Below, piece by piece: positions 1 through 10,089 of a DNA stretch of 64,000 nt (position 1 is the first letter of the stretch; each line of letters starts with the position of its first letter). The translations under genes and the position numbers were made by a program. The notes under the pieces are model-generated. The model was not told the origin of the DNA and searched no databases. It saw only the letters and a program-made list of their open reading frames with translations. Source of the stretch: Liolophura sinensis (Eukaryota > Mollusca > Polyplacophora > Chitonida > Chitonidae); the NCBI RefSeq assembly GCF_032854445.1, contig NC_088300.1, positions 30,239,608-30,303,607 of the forward strand. Reading direction: 5' to 3'.

Positions 1-740
1 TTTTATATAGTTGTCCGCCATTTAACTGTTGGGAACCAAGACATAATGCACGTGATTCATAAGACCTCTATTTAATGTTAGGAAATTTAACAGGAATAAA
101 TTCATTTAAAAACAATGAAAGAAAAGCAGTTTTTGTATGCTATGTCTACATTCCCATATATCGAATCTATCGACTACAGACACAATTTACAAAGTAAGCC
201 AAAGCGTCTGAGATTCCTCACCAGAGTATGAAAGTCATTTGCGCTGGTTGATGAATCCCCTCCAAGTGGCTAACGATTTTGTTCGCTCTCTGCTTTGTCC
301 GAGTAGTATATAACGATAGATATAGCGACGTTTTGTATACTTAACACAGCAACTTGTACAGATCAATGATCGTGCTGTGGGCGCATTGCCGGTTCAATTA
401 TGCGTCTAAACGCAGGATAGAAATGCTTTCATGCTTCTTTCATCTTATATTCACTTACTTTTTGTCATATGTGTCACAAGGTTTCATTTTCGAATTGTGT
501 TACTACACTATATAATCATGATATCTGATGTGTTTATCTCCACAATATGGCTGATACCTGTCGATAAGCCATAACCATTCATTTATATGGCTGCAGTTTC
601 CCACAATTTCCCCTCCACAAAACACAAAATGTCTTAACTGTCTTCCTCATCATATGACGAGGGTTGGGGAGGGGATACAGTCAGCAGTTTAATGTGTGGT
701 GATTGGTAGACTGGCTGGGTAGAATACGCTTATTTTACGA
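1..740 (+). repeat. Block A, copy 1, of a degenerate large duplication
   Basis: This stretch aligns by eye with 10,090-11,070. Shared landmarks in the same order are 'GGAACCAAGACATAATGCA', 'CCTCTATTTAATGTTA', 'CATTTGCGCTGG', the SINE3-like core near 540 and 'CATCATATGAC' near 650. The second copy carries extra sequence between about 10,710 and 10,985. An open frame in the second copy (10,163-10,474) is shifted by a small deletion here and also meets a stop, so the repeat is probably non-coding. The left end is cut by the window edge. Confidence 0.7.
539..586 (+). repeat. SINE3-type 3' core and tail
   Basis: Begins CCACAATATGGCTGATA, continues through a ..AAGCCATAACC segment and ends in an ATTCATTTAT tail. 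Related cores lie at 10,606-10,655 (+), 49,947-50,000 (-) and 54,420-54,480 (-). From memory this is a widespread molluscan SINE 3' end, and the ATTC-like tail supports the polarity. It lies inside block A, so it was probably duplicated with that block rather than inserted separately. Confidence 0.5.
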
Positions 741-1454
741 GTGTACCGAGCGAATTGGTATGGTTATGCCACATACAGGCTTCAGTAGTCGCTATGTTTA
801 CATCTCGTACATAAATTTTCTTCCTGCTTGAATCATGTAGACTTTTCAAGTGAAATCCGGGGCTAAAATTTACTTTTTATAAGAAAAGATAACTGAGGTC
901 GTGTATTGCTGTTGCGTTGTTACACTCAAATGGTTGTAAAACTATGACACCCATGTGCTTGATTCATACGCACTACAGCGCATGGGTAAATTAGTTGGAA
1001 TCATGTAGTGGATGCTTTAGTCTTGGAGTCTTGGCAGTGGTGGCAGTGATGTACAGCAAGTGATCAAGGGCGGTGCATACCGTGTAAGGAGTATGTTATT
1101 CATTGTGTAAGCCACGATTTTGTTTCACCACCCAGTGAAAAGTTTTGAAAGATTTTACTGTGAGTATTATTTGTTTTCAAATATTGTCATTTGTACCTCG
1201 ACCCGTTACTGGTTGCAAACAGAAGTTTTTGTTCGTCCAAGAAGATGGTTGATTTTGTTATTGTGCAGATTTATTGCAATGCGTTCCTGAAGCAGTGTAT
1301 ATTAGCAAAAATGTTCTTTTAAGCACTCTTCCCTAAACTTTAATAGTTTGTACTTGAAATAATCAACTTTTCACAGGACTGAGACGCTTAAAATCCTAAA
1401 AACGAACCATATAGACAAGTCTATTTCTTTCTTGAATTTCAGTTAATACGTGAA
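741..1454. other. No recognisable feature
   Basis: AT-rich sequence between block A and a decayed SINE tail. I saw no convincing reading frame, repeat match inside the window or RNA gene here. Confidence 0.5.
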
Positions 1455-1561
1455 AAGGTCTGCAGTTCCCACCGAGCTCTACCCGGTTTCCTTTCATCAA
1501 AATCCTGACCGTAAATTATTCCTGAGTAAAGCGTAAAACACTAATAAAATAAATAAATACA
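1455..1561 (+). repeat. SINE1, decayed 3' part
   Basis: Recognisable as 'CCCGGTTTCCTTTCATCA', then 'GAGTAAAGCGTAAAACAC' and an (AAAT)n tail at 1,545-1,560. The tRNA-like head is missing and the central part is degraded. The order of landmarks matches better copies at 7,238-7,378 and 13,460-13,730. Confidence 0.6.
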
Positions 1562-3010
1562 ATGAATTTCAAGCATATTGTAATATACACACAGAAAACC
1601 ACATCTCGTTTAAAATCGTTGCGCAAATCGTGTACCCTCAAGATTGTGAAAAATATCAGTGTAAGATAAACACGTTTGCCTTAACGCTTTTTTCGCATTG
1701 TACAAAATGTCTAATAGCAAAGGTGTGACTTCTGCTTGAATTTTTAAGAAATTAACAAAGGCAGTCAAGGTGTAGGTGGTATTCGATTTTTGAGATGCAT
1801 CCATCCAGACCAGTTAGGCAGCCAGCTCTACACAAAGCTGACAGACCAATGATCCATGACTCGAATCTCCTCATCACACATAATCTGTCAGGGTAATGAA
1901 AACAAATCTCTCCCGGATGCGCAGAGTTGACTTACTTCTGCTTCTTTAAGTTCCGTTTAAATTGAAACACGCTATAATAAAGGATAACACATCACTGGAA
2001 AGAGTTAATGTTTATCAGGTTTAGTCGTACAAAGACGCCTGTATGGTTCCGAAGTGTAAGCACTACTGCAGTAAACAGCGAGCTGATTGGCACATTTAGT
2101 GAAAGCCTGTGCAGGCTTGACTGATGTCAGCTCAAGTGTACTTCACAGTTCTGAGCCAGACGGAATCCTACCTCTGGCATATTACACACAGAAAGCGAAG
2201 CCCTGGTCGGACAAATCTCTAGAGTCTGCAAGCGGAAACCGGCGAAATAATGGCCATTCACCATTTCCTATGTAGACACATTATCTTAGACAGGGTTCTG
2301 TTATTAAACTCAGAGACGTCTAAATCCAAAGCACAGTCTGGTTAAGCATGGCGTAAGTACATGTGTATGTAGGGATGTGTTTGGTTTATTTCACACAATA
2401 CCACACCAACCGAGGCTCTTTGATGAACTCCCTCAATCTCGCTATCAAATAAAAGCTGATAGCGAGATGCAATTTGTTAACATGAATTCATCAGCGAAGG
2501 TTGCTGTCAGACCTTCCCCCGTACGACCAGAGAGGAAGCCGGCATGAGCTGGACTTGAACTCACAGCGACCATATTGGAGGGAAGCTCCTGGGTCATTGC
2601 GCCATTCTGACGTACCATATAATGGATGAATATTATCAATACTGATTGGGGGGGTTACGTTAAGAAAACTTTCTTTATACGAAAGCGCTCGAATTTATTG
2701 CTTGTGGAAACTCCTGTACCCGGTGTGACCACCTGTCTTTGCTAGGTAACTGACCATCTTTTCTACAAAAGCCAATAATTACCAAAGAAGTGAACTCAAT
2801 GTGTACCCTGTATTGGAGAGAGGAAATTGACCTTTAGCAAACTCTAGGTGAAACCACTTTAACGACACAATGATTCCTGTCGACTCTCTCTTGGCAGGAA
2901 ATCTCGAAAACCCAATTGTTAGTCTAAATAGGAATATAGCTGTCCTGTGTTAAACCTGTTTGGGAAGACGGAACCAAGACATAATACACGCATTTGATAT
3001 GGCCTCTATT
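1562..3010 (+). repeat. Block P, copy 1
   Basis: Collinear with about 6,970-10,160. Landmarks include 'TCACACATAATCTGTCAGGG' (1,874 and 7,432), 'GTGTACTTCACAGTTCTGAG' (2,138 and 7,698), 'CTATGTAGACACA' and 'TGGCAGGAAATCTCGAAAAC'. The second copy is longer because it gained a SINE1 at 7,238-7,378 and about 1.5 kb around 8.0-9.5 kb. In copy 2, P runs straight into block A; in copy 1 it runs into block Q, which suggests that A was deleted here. Confidence 0.75.
2496..2604 (-). repeat. SINE1 fragment, tRNA-like half
   Basis: Read on the minus strand, it contains GAGTTCAAGTCCAGCTC, which resembles an RNA polymerase III B box, followed by the conserved GGCTTCCTCTC..GGGGGAAGGTCTGACAGC segment. The A-box end and the (AAAT)n tail are missing. 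It lies within block P near the position of a related copy at 9,548-9,736, so the two may descend from one insertion before the duplication. Confidence 0.65.
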
Positions 3011-3415
3011 TGTCTAAAAGCGGAAATCGGCGGAAACCTTATTGTTAGTGAGATGGCCAAATAGGTAGAAATACAGAGACCATTCAGTGAAGAGTGTTAA
3101 TTGTTATCCTTAGTAAAGACTCGACAAAAACACAGTACGTACTTGAGAATATGCTGATGAAATCTTGGTGATTTGACCGGGGATTAGTAATGATAACGTG
3201 CCAAGCGAAAATTGGGCAACCTTCGGCTTTTCTACCCCTGGTGACGCTAGACCTCGTTTTAATTTTCCCACTAGATACCAGAACGTACCAGGAAATACGG
3301 AAGACGAGGGACACATCGGCAAGAAGATTTATTGTCCAATCTTGTTGCAGGCGATAATGAATAACTTGCCTGTCTGTACATATACTAAATCGCCGAGAGC
3401 AAGTGATCTCAAACG
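3011..3415 (+). repeat. Block Q, copy 1
   Basis: Matches 12,050-12,735. Shared strings are 'ATCCTTAGTAAAGACT', 'ACGTGCCAAG', 'AAGAAGATTTATTGTC', 'AATGAATAACTTGCCTGTCT' and 'GAGAGCAAGTGAT'. Copy 2 carries about 265 bp more between 12,425 and 12,690. Overlapping open frames on both strands at 3,084-3,476 are not conserved in copy 2, so I do not call a gene. Confidence 0.7.
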
Positions 3416-3423
3416 AATTTCCA

Positions 3424-3530
3424 CCTGTGCCACAAGAAGACACAGTGTATGTACCGAACCTACTTGTAATGATTAATCTTTGTCATATTGTTAAGTACGA
3501 CGTTAAACCCCAAGCATAAATACATACATG
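3424..3530 (+). repeat. SINE2, 3' fragment
   Basis: Contains CACAAGAAGACACAGT and ends ATTGTTAAGTACGACGTTAA followed by ACCCCAAGCA and an ATACATACAT tail. The best-preserved related copy in the window is 37,517-37,825. The tRNA-like head is missing. Confidence 0.6.
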
Positions 3531-3544
3531 GAGACAAAGGTTAA

Positions 3545-3730
3545 CTAAAACGAAGCTTTGACAGCACACGGATATACATACGGGAATGTTTCAGTCAAAA
3601 TATTTTTCTAGATAATGTTGATGTTAATACAGTAAGTGAAAATTTCAGTGCCTCGTTTGAGCCAAAAACTTTGCGTTTTTGATCGAGAATGCAGTTTTAT
3701 GCTCATATAACTTTTATGGACGTTTTGAAC
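3545..3730 (+). mobile_element. E1 element, 3' part, copy c
   Basis: Matches the last ~190 bp of E1 copies at 6,430-6,640 (+) and 13,760-14,000 (-). Shared strings are 'TATTTTTCTAG', 'GTTGATGTTAATACAGT' (close variants in the other copies) and 'GCGTTTTTGATCGAGA'. The 5' part of the element is absent. It runs directly into the minisatellite at 3,731, the position where the E1 terminal repeat should be. Confidence 0.65.
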
Positions 3731-4262
3731 CTTACCGAACCTTTCTAGGGCTAATTCCCCTTACCTACCTTCCTGGGGCTAATTTCCCCTCCCGTACCTT
3801 TCTGGGGCTAATTCTTCCCCTCACCGTACCTTTCTGGGGCTAATTCCCCTTACCGTACCTTTCTGGGGCTAATTCCCCTTTCCGTACCTTTCTAGGGCTA
3901 ATTTCCCTTACTGTACCTTTCTAGGGCTAATTCCCCTTTCCGTACCTTTCTAGGGCTAATTTCCCTTACTGTACCTTTCTAGGGCTAATTCCCCCTCCAG
4001 TACCTTTCTGGAGTTAATTACCTTTACCGTACCTTTCTGGGGATAATTCTTCCACTTACCGTACCTTTCTTGGGCTAACTCCTCGTACCGTACCTTTCTG
4101 GGGTGAATTCCCCTTACCGTACCTTTCTGGGGTTAATTCCCCTTACCGTACGTTTCCGGGGGTAATTCTTCCACTTACCGTACCTTTCTGGGGCTAACTC
4201 CTCGTACCGTACCTCTCTGGGGCGAATTCCATTACCGTACCTTTCTGGGGCGAATTCCAGAA
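3731..4262 (+). repeat. Minisatellite, 18 units of about 29 bp
   Basis: About 18 units follow the pattern TTACCGTACCTTTCTGGGGC followed by TAATTCCCC. Units vary in length (about 24-32 bp), and sub-variants (TAGGG, TGGGG, an insert of TTCCA) alternate, which suggests local unit duplication. Each unit contains the near-palindrome GGGGCTAATTCCCC. At the right edge the array folds back: 'GAATTCCAGAAAGG' is the inverse complement of a unit end. One or two similar units sit at the end of E1 copy a (6,689-6,736), so the array looks like an expansion of that element's terminus. Confidence 0.9.
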
Positions 4263-4540
4263 AGGTCCAGAAATCTTTACACAAGGTTGGGCATTCTTGA
4301 TGTTTAGGTTAATGTTTGAATAATGACGATTTCAATCAATATTTAGGTAAATAAAAAGATACGAGGCATTAATAAAGACATATATACTAACAACTGACAT
4401 GCCGATTAATGAAACAGAGAGTCTGTCATTATTTCGAACATTTCTCGTCGTTTTGAGCTTTTCACAGCCTTTTGCAATGAGGCAAATACACATGCCGCAT
4501 ACTGTATAGCTTATAATCTCATGAGAAGGAGAAACTTAAA

Positions 4541-4655
4541 TTCCTGAACAAAGCTATTACTCCAGGCCATTGTGAGATCTAAGCAGTAAAGGTGCTAATC
4601 GAGCACAACGTACTGGCCTCGTCTGCATTAATGATGGTCTAGGTGCAGTACACAT
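4541..4655 (+). repeat. W repeat, partial copy
   Basis: Matches the first ~115 bp of W copies at 5,112 and 15,381: CCTGAACAAAGCT, GGTGCTAATCGAGCAC and GCATTAATGATGGTCTAGGT. It stops where a SINE1 tail begins at 4,658, so the SINE may have truncated it. Confidence 0.65.
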
Positions 4656-4657
4656 GG

Positions 4658-4786
4658 TATTTATTTATTTATTTGATTGGTGTTTTACGCCAAACTCAAG
4701 AATATTTCACTAATACGACGACGGCCAGCATTATGGTGGGAGGAAACAGGGAAGAGTCCGAGGGAAACCCACGACCATCCGCACGT
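4658..4786 (-). repeat. SINE1, 3' half
   Basis: In minus-strand sense it runs from the GGTCGTGGGTTTCCCTCGG region through CCACCATAATGCTGGCCG and CTTGAGTTTGGCGTAAAACA to an (AAAT)n tail. The tRNA-like head is missing. Confidence 0.75.
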
Positions 4787-5111
4787 CCAAAGATATGGAC
4801 TGTAGTTGTAAATAATAATCACCACATTTACAGGTGGCCCATTTCACACCGTGTGTGATAAGGCTATGCAATACCGGGTATTCTTTAAAATCTCAGGAAA
4901 AACAAAAGGAAAAGCATTTTGATGTTGCAAAAGTTTTTGGTATCTTTACAAGTTGTCTCTGTAATAACTCGCACACAAGTCTGCCGTTCTTCATTCTCAC
5001 ACATTGTGCTGACAGTCAGTTTTAATGGCCGCTTTATCCAGTATTAATACAGAGATGGATCTTGTTATAACAGACAAACTTACAATGGAACTCATCCTTG
5101 AACAAAACACC

Positions 5112-5537
5112 AAGTCTGTTATAATGCTGAACAAAGCTGTATCTCCAGGCCAACTGAGATCCGGGTAATCTGAGAAGTTAAAGTGCTAATGGAGCACGGA
5201 GTACCGGCCTCCTCCGCATTAATGTTGGTCTAGGTGCGGTACATATTGTGGGTTTTGTCTGGATCACAATAAATAGCCGCATAATAAGGGGGGAGGGTTT
5301 AATGAATCGGTGGATGGTCAAGACGGGGCTGAAAGGTTAACGAGTCTCAATGGAGGAATTCGCGGCTGAAGGGATGTCGGCTTTGACGTAAACGGGACTA
5401 ATCAATTATCTTAAATCGATATCCATCGATGGGATCTTAGTTGCCTAATGAAGCCGAAGGTCACCACCACATTTATCAGGTCGCCCTCAGAACACGTCCT
5501 GGCAAATGTGTGTGCTGTATCTCTGTACTCAACCATT
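5112..5537 (+). repeat. W repeat, copy 1, ~420 bp
   Basis: Aligns end to end with 15,381-15,797 in the same orientation. Conserved blocks are 'CCGGGTAATCTGAGAAG', 'GTGCTAAT.GAGCAC' (a 5-bp stem with a 5-nt loop), 'TTAATGAATCGGTG', 'GGGACTAATCAAT' and 'GTCACCACCA.ATTTATCA'. No long open frame is shared. Terminal inverted repeats were not found, so its type is unknown. Confidence 0.7.
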
Positions 5538-5770
5538 TAGTCTTTCTAGAGTAACGTGCATCACGGGTAACCAAGCTCTTCTTTATCGTGTTTTATGTAC
5601 AATGATTTTATGTATGTCCTAGTACCAGTATCTTTAATATCACGCCAATCTCCTTTGTCTTCAAACGGGCATTCTTTCATGTAGACACAGTCTCGTGGGG
5701 AGAACAAGTCATAGGGTTTTTGCAAAGTCAGCAAAGTTTAATACTGTCATGATCACGTCACGATGTAGAC

Positions 5771-6734
5771 AAAGAACCCGGTATGGTAAGGCGGGGGATC
5801 TGCCACAGTGAAAGAAAGAGTGCACCCTAAAAAAGCGAAACTCACTATAGCTGTGAGTGACTGTTGCTTAAACACTCGTGAGGCTACTTCTTGTTCAGTT
5901 CTGTTTTACTGTTTCCTGTTACATGGTAAGCTTGCGACTTATAAAGCTCCAAACATACCCTGAAGACTGTTATAGTTGCACTGAAATATCGGACACTATA
6001 GAGTCTAGAAAATCACTGCGCTCTAAATGTAACTTTCTGAAAAAATTAATGAACACGCAGTTATGCACTAATCCATTAAATACATATATAACACATCTTC
6101 AGCCTTATACTACCGCTGCGCATAACATGTTAAAGTTAATGATAGCTAGAGAGTCAGATGTGCTCTCAAAAAGGATTCACGTATGATTTCGCTCTAGTTG
6201 ACCAATCTTATATAAAACCATAACTTAACAAGTACCCACTGTAATTCCTGATAACACTTATTTAATGCATGGCAGCCTATATCTTATCTTTCACAAAAAG
6301 AATCTTGCCAAGAAGAAGAAAGATTCGAATTCTTTCCTGAAATGCAACCTCCTCTCCACAGTGATTTCGTTAGTTCACCGTACTATGAAGAATCTTAACA
6401 CACTATAAAGTTTATGTTTTACATATGAATACACACGTTAATTAGAACGAAAGTTGACAACACGAAAAAGTACACACATAAAGGTTCAGTAAAGATATTT
6501 TTCTAGTTAACGTTGATCTTCATATTGTAAATTGGCTGTTTTGACCTGGAATGCATTCTTGGCCTGTTACTGCTAAGCAACCCTCTCTTTTATGGCCATA
6601 AAACTTTTATGGGTGATTCGACCAAGTTTTATACTTCTGAGTTGGAAATTGACAGAACTTTAGTGACATTTTGAAATTTGCGCTTTCTTATCGTACCTCT
6701 CTTGGGCCGATTCTCAGCCTTACCGTACCTGGTG
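5771..6734 (+). mobile_element. E1 element, copy a, with terminal inverted repeats
   Basis: This is the direct counterpart of the inverted copy at 13,731-14,715. The left end reads AACCCGGTATGGTAAGGCGG. The right end (GCCTTACCGTACCTGGT) is close to its inverse complement, so the element is bounded by imperfect ~25-bp inverted repeats. Internal matches include 'CACTCACAGCTA' (inverse) near 5,850 and 'GATTCACGTATGATTTCG' at 6,175. A plus-strand open frame at 5,878-6,186 is broken in the other copy, so I treat the element as non-autonomous and non-coding. Confidence 0.7.
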
Positions 6735-7237
6735 ATTTATTGTAGAGGCGCAATTCATCTCTTAAATACGCTGCGGCTCCCCACAACCGAAATGATAGCC
6801 TGCATGACACAAAACATGCATTGTGTTCTTTTATTTACCTTTTGTTTTATTGAAACTTTCTTGCTTTACTACCATTGCGTTTACATTCTTGAAAGATGAA
6901 CCAAGGTATCATATATAATAAAGTATACGCGTGTGGTTTTATAGAGGCCTATTCCTTTCTGATTTCCCATTATATTGTATTATATAGACGGAAAACTACA
7001 CCTGGTTTGAAAAGCAGACATTTTACTGAGTGAATGTACTTTCAATTAAAATTATAAAAAGATTCTAATGTAACTAACAAATGGTCGTCTTAATATTTTT
7101 TGTAGATGACAAAAGGTGTGGCTGCTATCTGGACAGTTTAAGAAAATGACACAAACACTGCAAAGTTGGTATTCGATATTTGGTGATTCATCTACTTATG
7201 CAGGTAGACTAGTTATGCCAAACACTCTACACAAACA

Positions 7238-7378
7238 GGTCTGTCAGCAACCTGCGGATGGTCGTGGGTTTCCCCCCGGGTTCTGCCCGGTTTCCATCCA
7301 CCATAATGCTGGCCGCCGTCGTATAAGTGGAATATTCTTGAGTACGGCGTAAAACAACAATCAAAAAAAAAAAAAAAA
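7238..7378 (+). mobile_element. SINE1, 5'-truncated, with perfect 12-bp target duplication
   Basis: The body starts GGTCTGTCAGCAACCTGCGG and continues through CCCGGTTTCCATCCACCATA and GAGTACGGCGTAAAACAACA to an A16 tail. It is flanked by TCTACACAAACA at 7,226-7,237 and 7,379-7,390. The paralogous sequence at about 1,831-1,845 (CTCTACACAAAGCTGACAG) lacks the insert and serves as an empty site. This is the clearest retroposition event in the window, and its little-degraded body suggests it is younger than the P duplication. Confidence 0.9.
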
Positions 7379-8214
7379 TCTACACAAACATGACAGAGAG
7401 ACCAAGAATCTATCACTTGAATCTTCTCGTCACACATAATCTGTCAGGGAAATGAAAACAAATTCGTCCCATCAGCTATTGCGCAAAGATGATTTACTTC
7501 TGCTTCTCTGAGCCCTATTTAAATAGGAAAACGTGGTGATATAGGATAGCACATTGCTGGAAAGAGCTAATACTTGTCGGGTTTAGTCCTACAAAAACCT
7601 CTGTGGGATCCTGATGTGGAAGCGCTATTGAAGTAAACAGCGAATTGGTTGGCACATTCAATGAAATCCTCTGTAGATTTATTGATGCTAGCTGAAGTGT
7701 ACTTCACAGTTCTGAGCCAGACGGGATCCTACCTCTGATATATTACCGACAGAAAGCGAAACGGCCGGACAAATCTCTAGAGTCTAAAGCGGAAATGGAA
7801 ACCGACGAAATAATCGCCATTCCCCATTTCCTATGTAGACACACTATCTTATACATGGTTCTGTTATTAAACTCAGAGACATCTAAATCTAAAGCACAGT
7901 CGTTTTAAGTATAGCGTAGGTATATGTGTATGTTGAAATGTGTTTGGTTTATTCCAAACAATACCGCAACCAGCCAGTCCCGTTTCTTTGCTCTCGCACC
8001 CCTGTGTTCAGCATCAAGCGAAGCAGCAACCATTTTGTAAAATTCTGGTAAGATCCGACCCAGGTTTAATCCTAAGTCTTCAGAACTGGAGACTGACACG
8101 GTAACCATCAGGGAACCGAAGCGTAGGATTTTAACTATAAGATTAGTTGTTTATAAGGAGTTGCAATCTTTCACCTTCTATGTCCAGCTCTTTGGGCAGA
8201 GGTTGTTATTAATC

Positions 8215-9150
8215 GTCTTTCAAAAGATGTTATGGTCTATCATCTGAGCCATTTCACAATTGCTCTCTGATCGATATTACCTGCGTCAAAGGCCATGGCT
8301 CAGAGAGCAGGCTATTATTGGGGTTATTATCGGCTCATTAATCGGGTAGGCCAATAAAGCACTTTATTTCTATCCTATTTGAGACTGAATAATTTTCTGT
8401 AAGAAGACACGTTATGAGAGGGAGGAAGTTATTACAACAAAGGGAAGCTAGTAAGTATCAGTGATGATTGGCAAAGTGTGTCTGTATTATTTACGCTTGA
8501 AGTTACCAAATTAAATAGGAAGATATTCGTCGTCTTTCGATGAAGTCGTTATCTATCACCTCAGCCATTTTACAATTTTTCTCTGATCAGTAATAATAAA
8601 AGCGTCAAGTCCGACATTCCTATACCATTCGTAGTCCGTAAAGGGCGTTCCAAGTCGATAATGGCAAGATCCATTTCCACAACAACGTTTAACACTAACT
8701 CCCAAAGACAAAGGTATGTAGGAAATTATACAAATAAGAAATAAAGCCGGTAACACACAAGAGAGAAGCGGTGATCAGTTTTCAATGATGCCGGGTAGAC
8801 AATGAATATTCCAGGCATGAATTCCATATCAAAGTTTAAATTCGTAGTCCGTGAATGAGTTCCATGTCAAATAACAGCTCAACAAGTAGCTCAGTCTATC
8901 TCAGTCATGGCTCGGAGAGCGGGCCATTATTGGTTTGTTATCGGCTTATTACTCGGTCTGGCCAATTATTTCTATCCGCACTGAGATCGGTTAGTTTGCT
9001 GTAAAGAAAAACGTCATGCGATGACCGAAATAGTGTTGAAAATTATTACAGCAAAGGGAAGACACCAGGCATCAGTAATGATTACCAAAGTGTACCTGTA
9101 CTGTTTACGGCCAATGTTACCAAACTTAAAATGAAGACAACTTAGTTGAT
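8215..9150. repeat. Local direct duplication inside block P copy 2
   Basis: The segment 8,286-8,540 recurs at 8,900-9,150: ATGGCTC(A/G)GAGAGC(A/G)GGC, TATCGGCT.ATTA.TCGG, ATTACA(A/G)CAAAGGGAAG and GATTA/GGCAAAGTGT. A second pair, 8,225-8,285 and 8,546-8,605, shares the 'ACAATT..TCTCTGATC' segment. A third pair shares 'ATTCGTAGTCCGT' (8,628 and 8,840). The arrangement fits two to three tandem copies of a roughly 300-600-bp unit with indels. Confidence 0.65.
8556..8774 (-). CDS. Candidate exon or pseudogene fragment, small secreted-type peptide
   Basis: No family recognised. The minus-strand frame is open for about 70 codons. It opens with a strongly hydrophobic run (around LPALFLICIISYIPLSLG), then KRCCGNGSCHY, and ends DQRKIVKWLR before a stop. 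There is no ATG in frame, so it would have to be an internal exon or use a non-standard start. A second, shorter minus-strand match at about 8,233-8,280 ends DQRAIVKWLR with a stop at the same place, and another near 8,850 resembles the FTDYE segment. The shared ending could mean an old coding duplication or simple nucleotide identity of a recent repeat. Low confidence. Confidence 0.25.
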   Translation of the reverse strand, partial: SPLLSCVLPALFLICIISYIPLSLGVSVKRCCGNGSCHYRLGTPFTDYEWYRNVGLDAFIITDQRKIVKWLR

Positions 9151-9547
9151 ACTATTCTCCATTTTTATGATTTTCTATCGAATATATTAGCTGCTCTTCT
9201 TCACTTCATCGTGTTTTGGTTCAGATAAAATGAGACGGGAATATTTGCACTTTACACACTTGTCACTGCCAAACTTCAAAAGAGGTTGCGCTGTTCCGCT
9301 GTCAAAAAAGCAAGTGTCAACAAATCTGACTGTTATATAAGGTAAAAAAAGGCCTAGGTATAACCTCGTTCTTGTTCAATGAGGTTACAAAAACTTCCTT
9401 TAACTATCAAATGCATTCTCAGACATAACCTGGAAATAATTTAATAAGCCATGATATAATGGAGGAACAATAAAAGCAGGCATAACATAATAGATACAGG
9501 TCGAAAAATTTAATTACGTGAATCTGTATAATACCACATAATTAATA

Positions 9548-9736
9548 ATTTATTTATTTATTTTGATTGGTGTTTTTACTCAAGAATATTTCACTTATAC
9601 GGTGGCAGCCAGCATTATGGTGGAAGAAAACTGGGTATAGCCACGACCATTTGCGGGTTGATGCCAGACCTTCCCACGTACAGCCGGAGAGGAAGCTGAC
9701 CTGAGCTGGACTTGAACTCACAGCGACAGCATTGGA
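9548..9736 (-). repeat. SINE1, nearly complete 3' part plus B box
   Basis: In minus-strand sense it contains GAGTTCAAGTCCAGCTCAGG, then the GGTCGTGGCTATACCCAG region, CCACCATAATGCTGGCTG, TTGAGTAAAAACACCAATC and an (AAAT)n tail. The first ~50 bp of the tRNA-like head are missing. Confidence 0.75.
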
Positions 9737-10089
9737 CTTAGGCCTCGTAACATGTAATGGATGTTCACTGGTGAATATCAATTAATATTATTTGGGTGTT
9801 ACGTTTCTTATATTTTTTATTTTTCTTATACGAAAACCCCTTCAATTTATTGCTCGTGGAAACTACTGTGCCTTGTGTGAACCACCTGTCTTTGCTATGT
9901 AACTGACCATCTTTTCTATAAAACCCAACAATTAACAAAAAAGTTAAAATCTGTATTCTGTACTGGAGAAAGGAAAGTGACTTTAGGCGAACTCCAGATA
10001 AAACCACTTTAAGGACACAACGATTCCTTTCTGCCGTCTCTTGGCAGGAAATCTCGAAAACCCAATTGTTAGTCTAAATATGAATACAG

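Noticed and set aside
3084-3476. Overlapping frames of 119 and 92 codons on opposite strands in block Q
   Set aside because: Neither is kept in the second Q copy at 12,050-12,735.
3731-4262. Regular repeat array that could suggest CRISPR
   Set aside because: Units are contiguous variants with no unique spacers and variable length, next to a transposon end, in an animal-type genome.
5878-6186. 102-codon frame inside E1 copy a
   Set aside because: E1 copy b has several stops and indels at the same place; the element appears non-coding.
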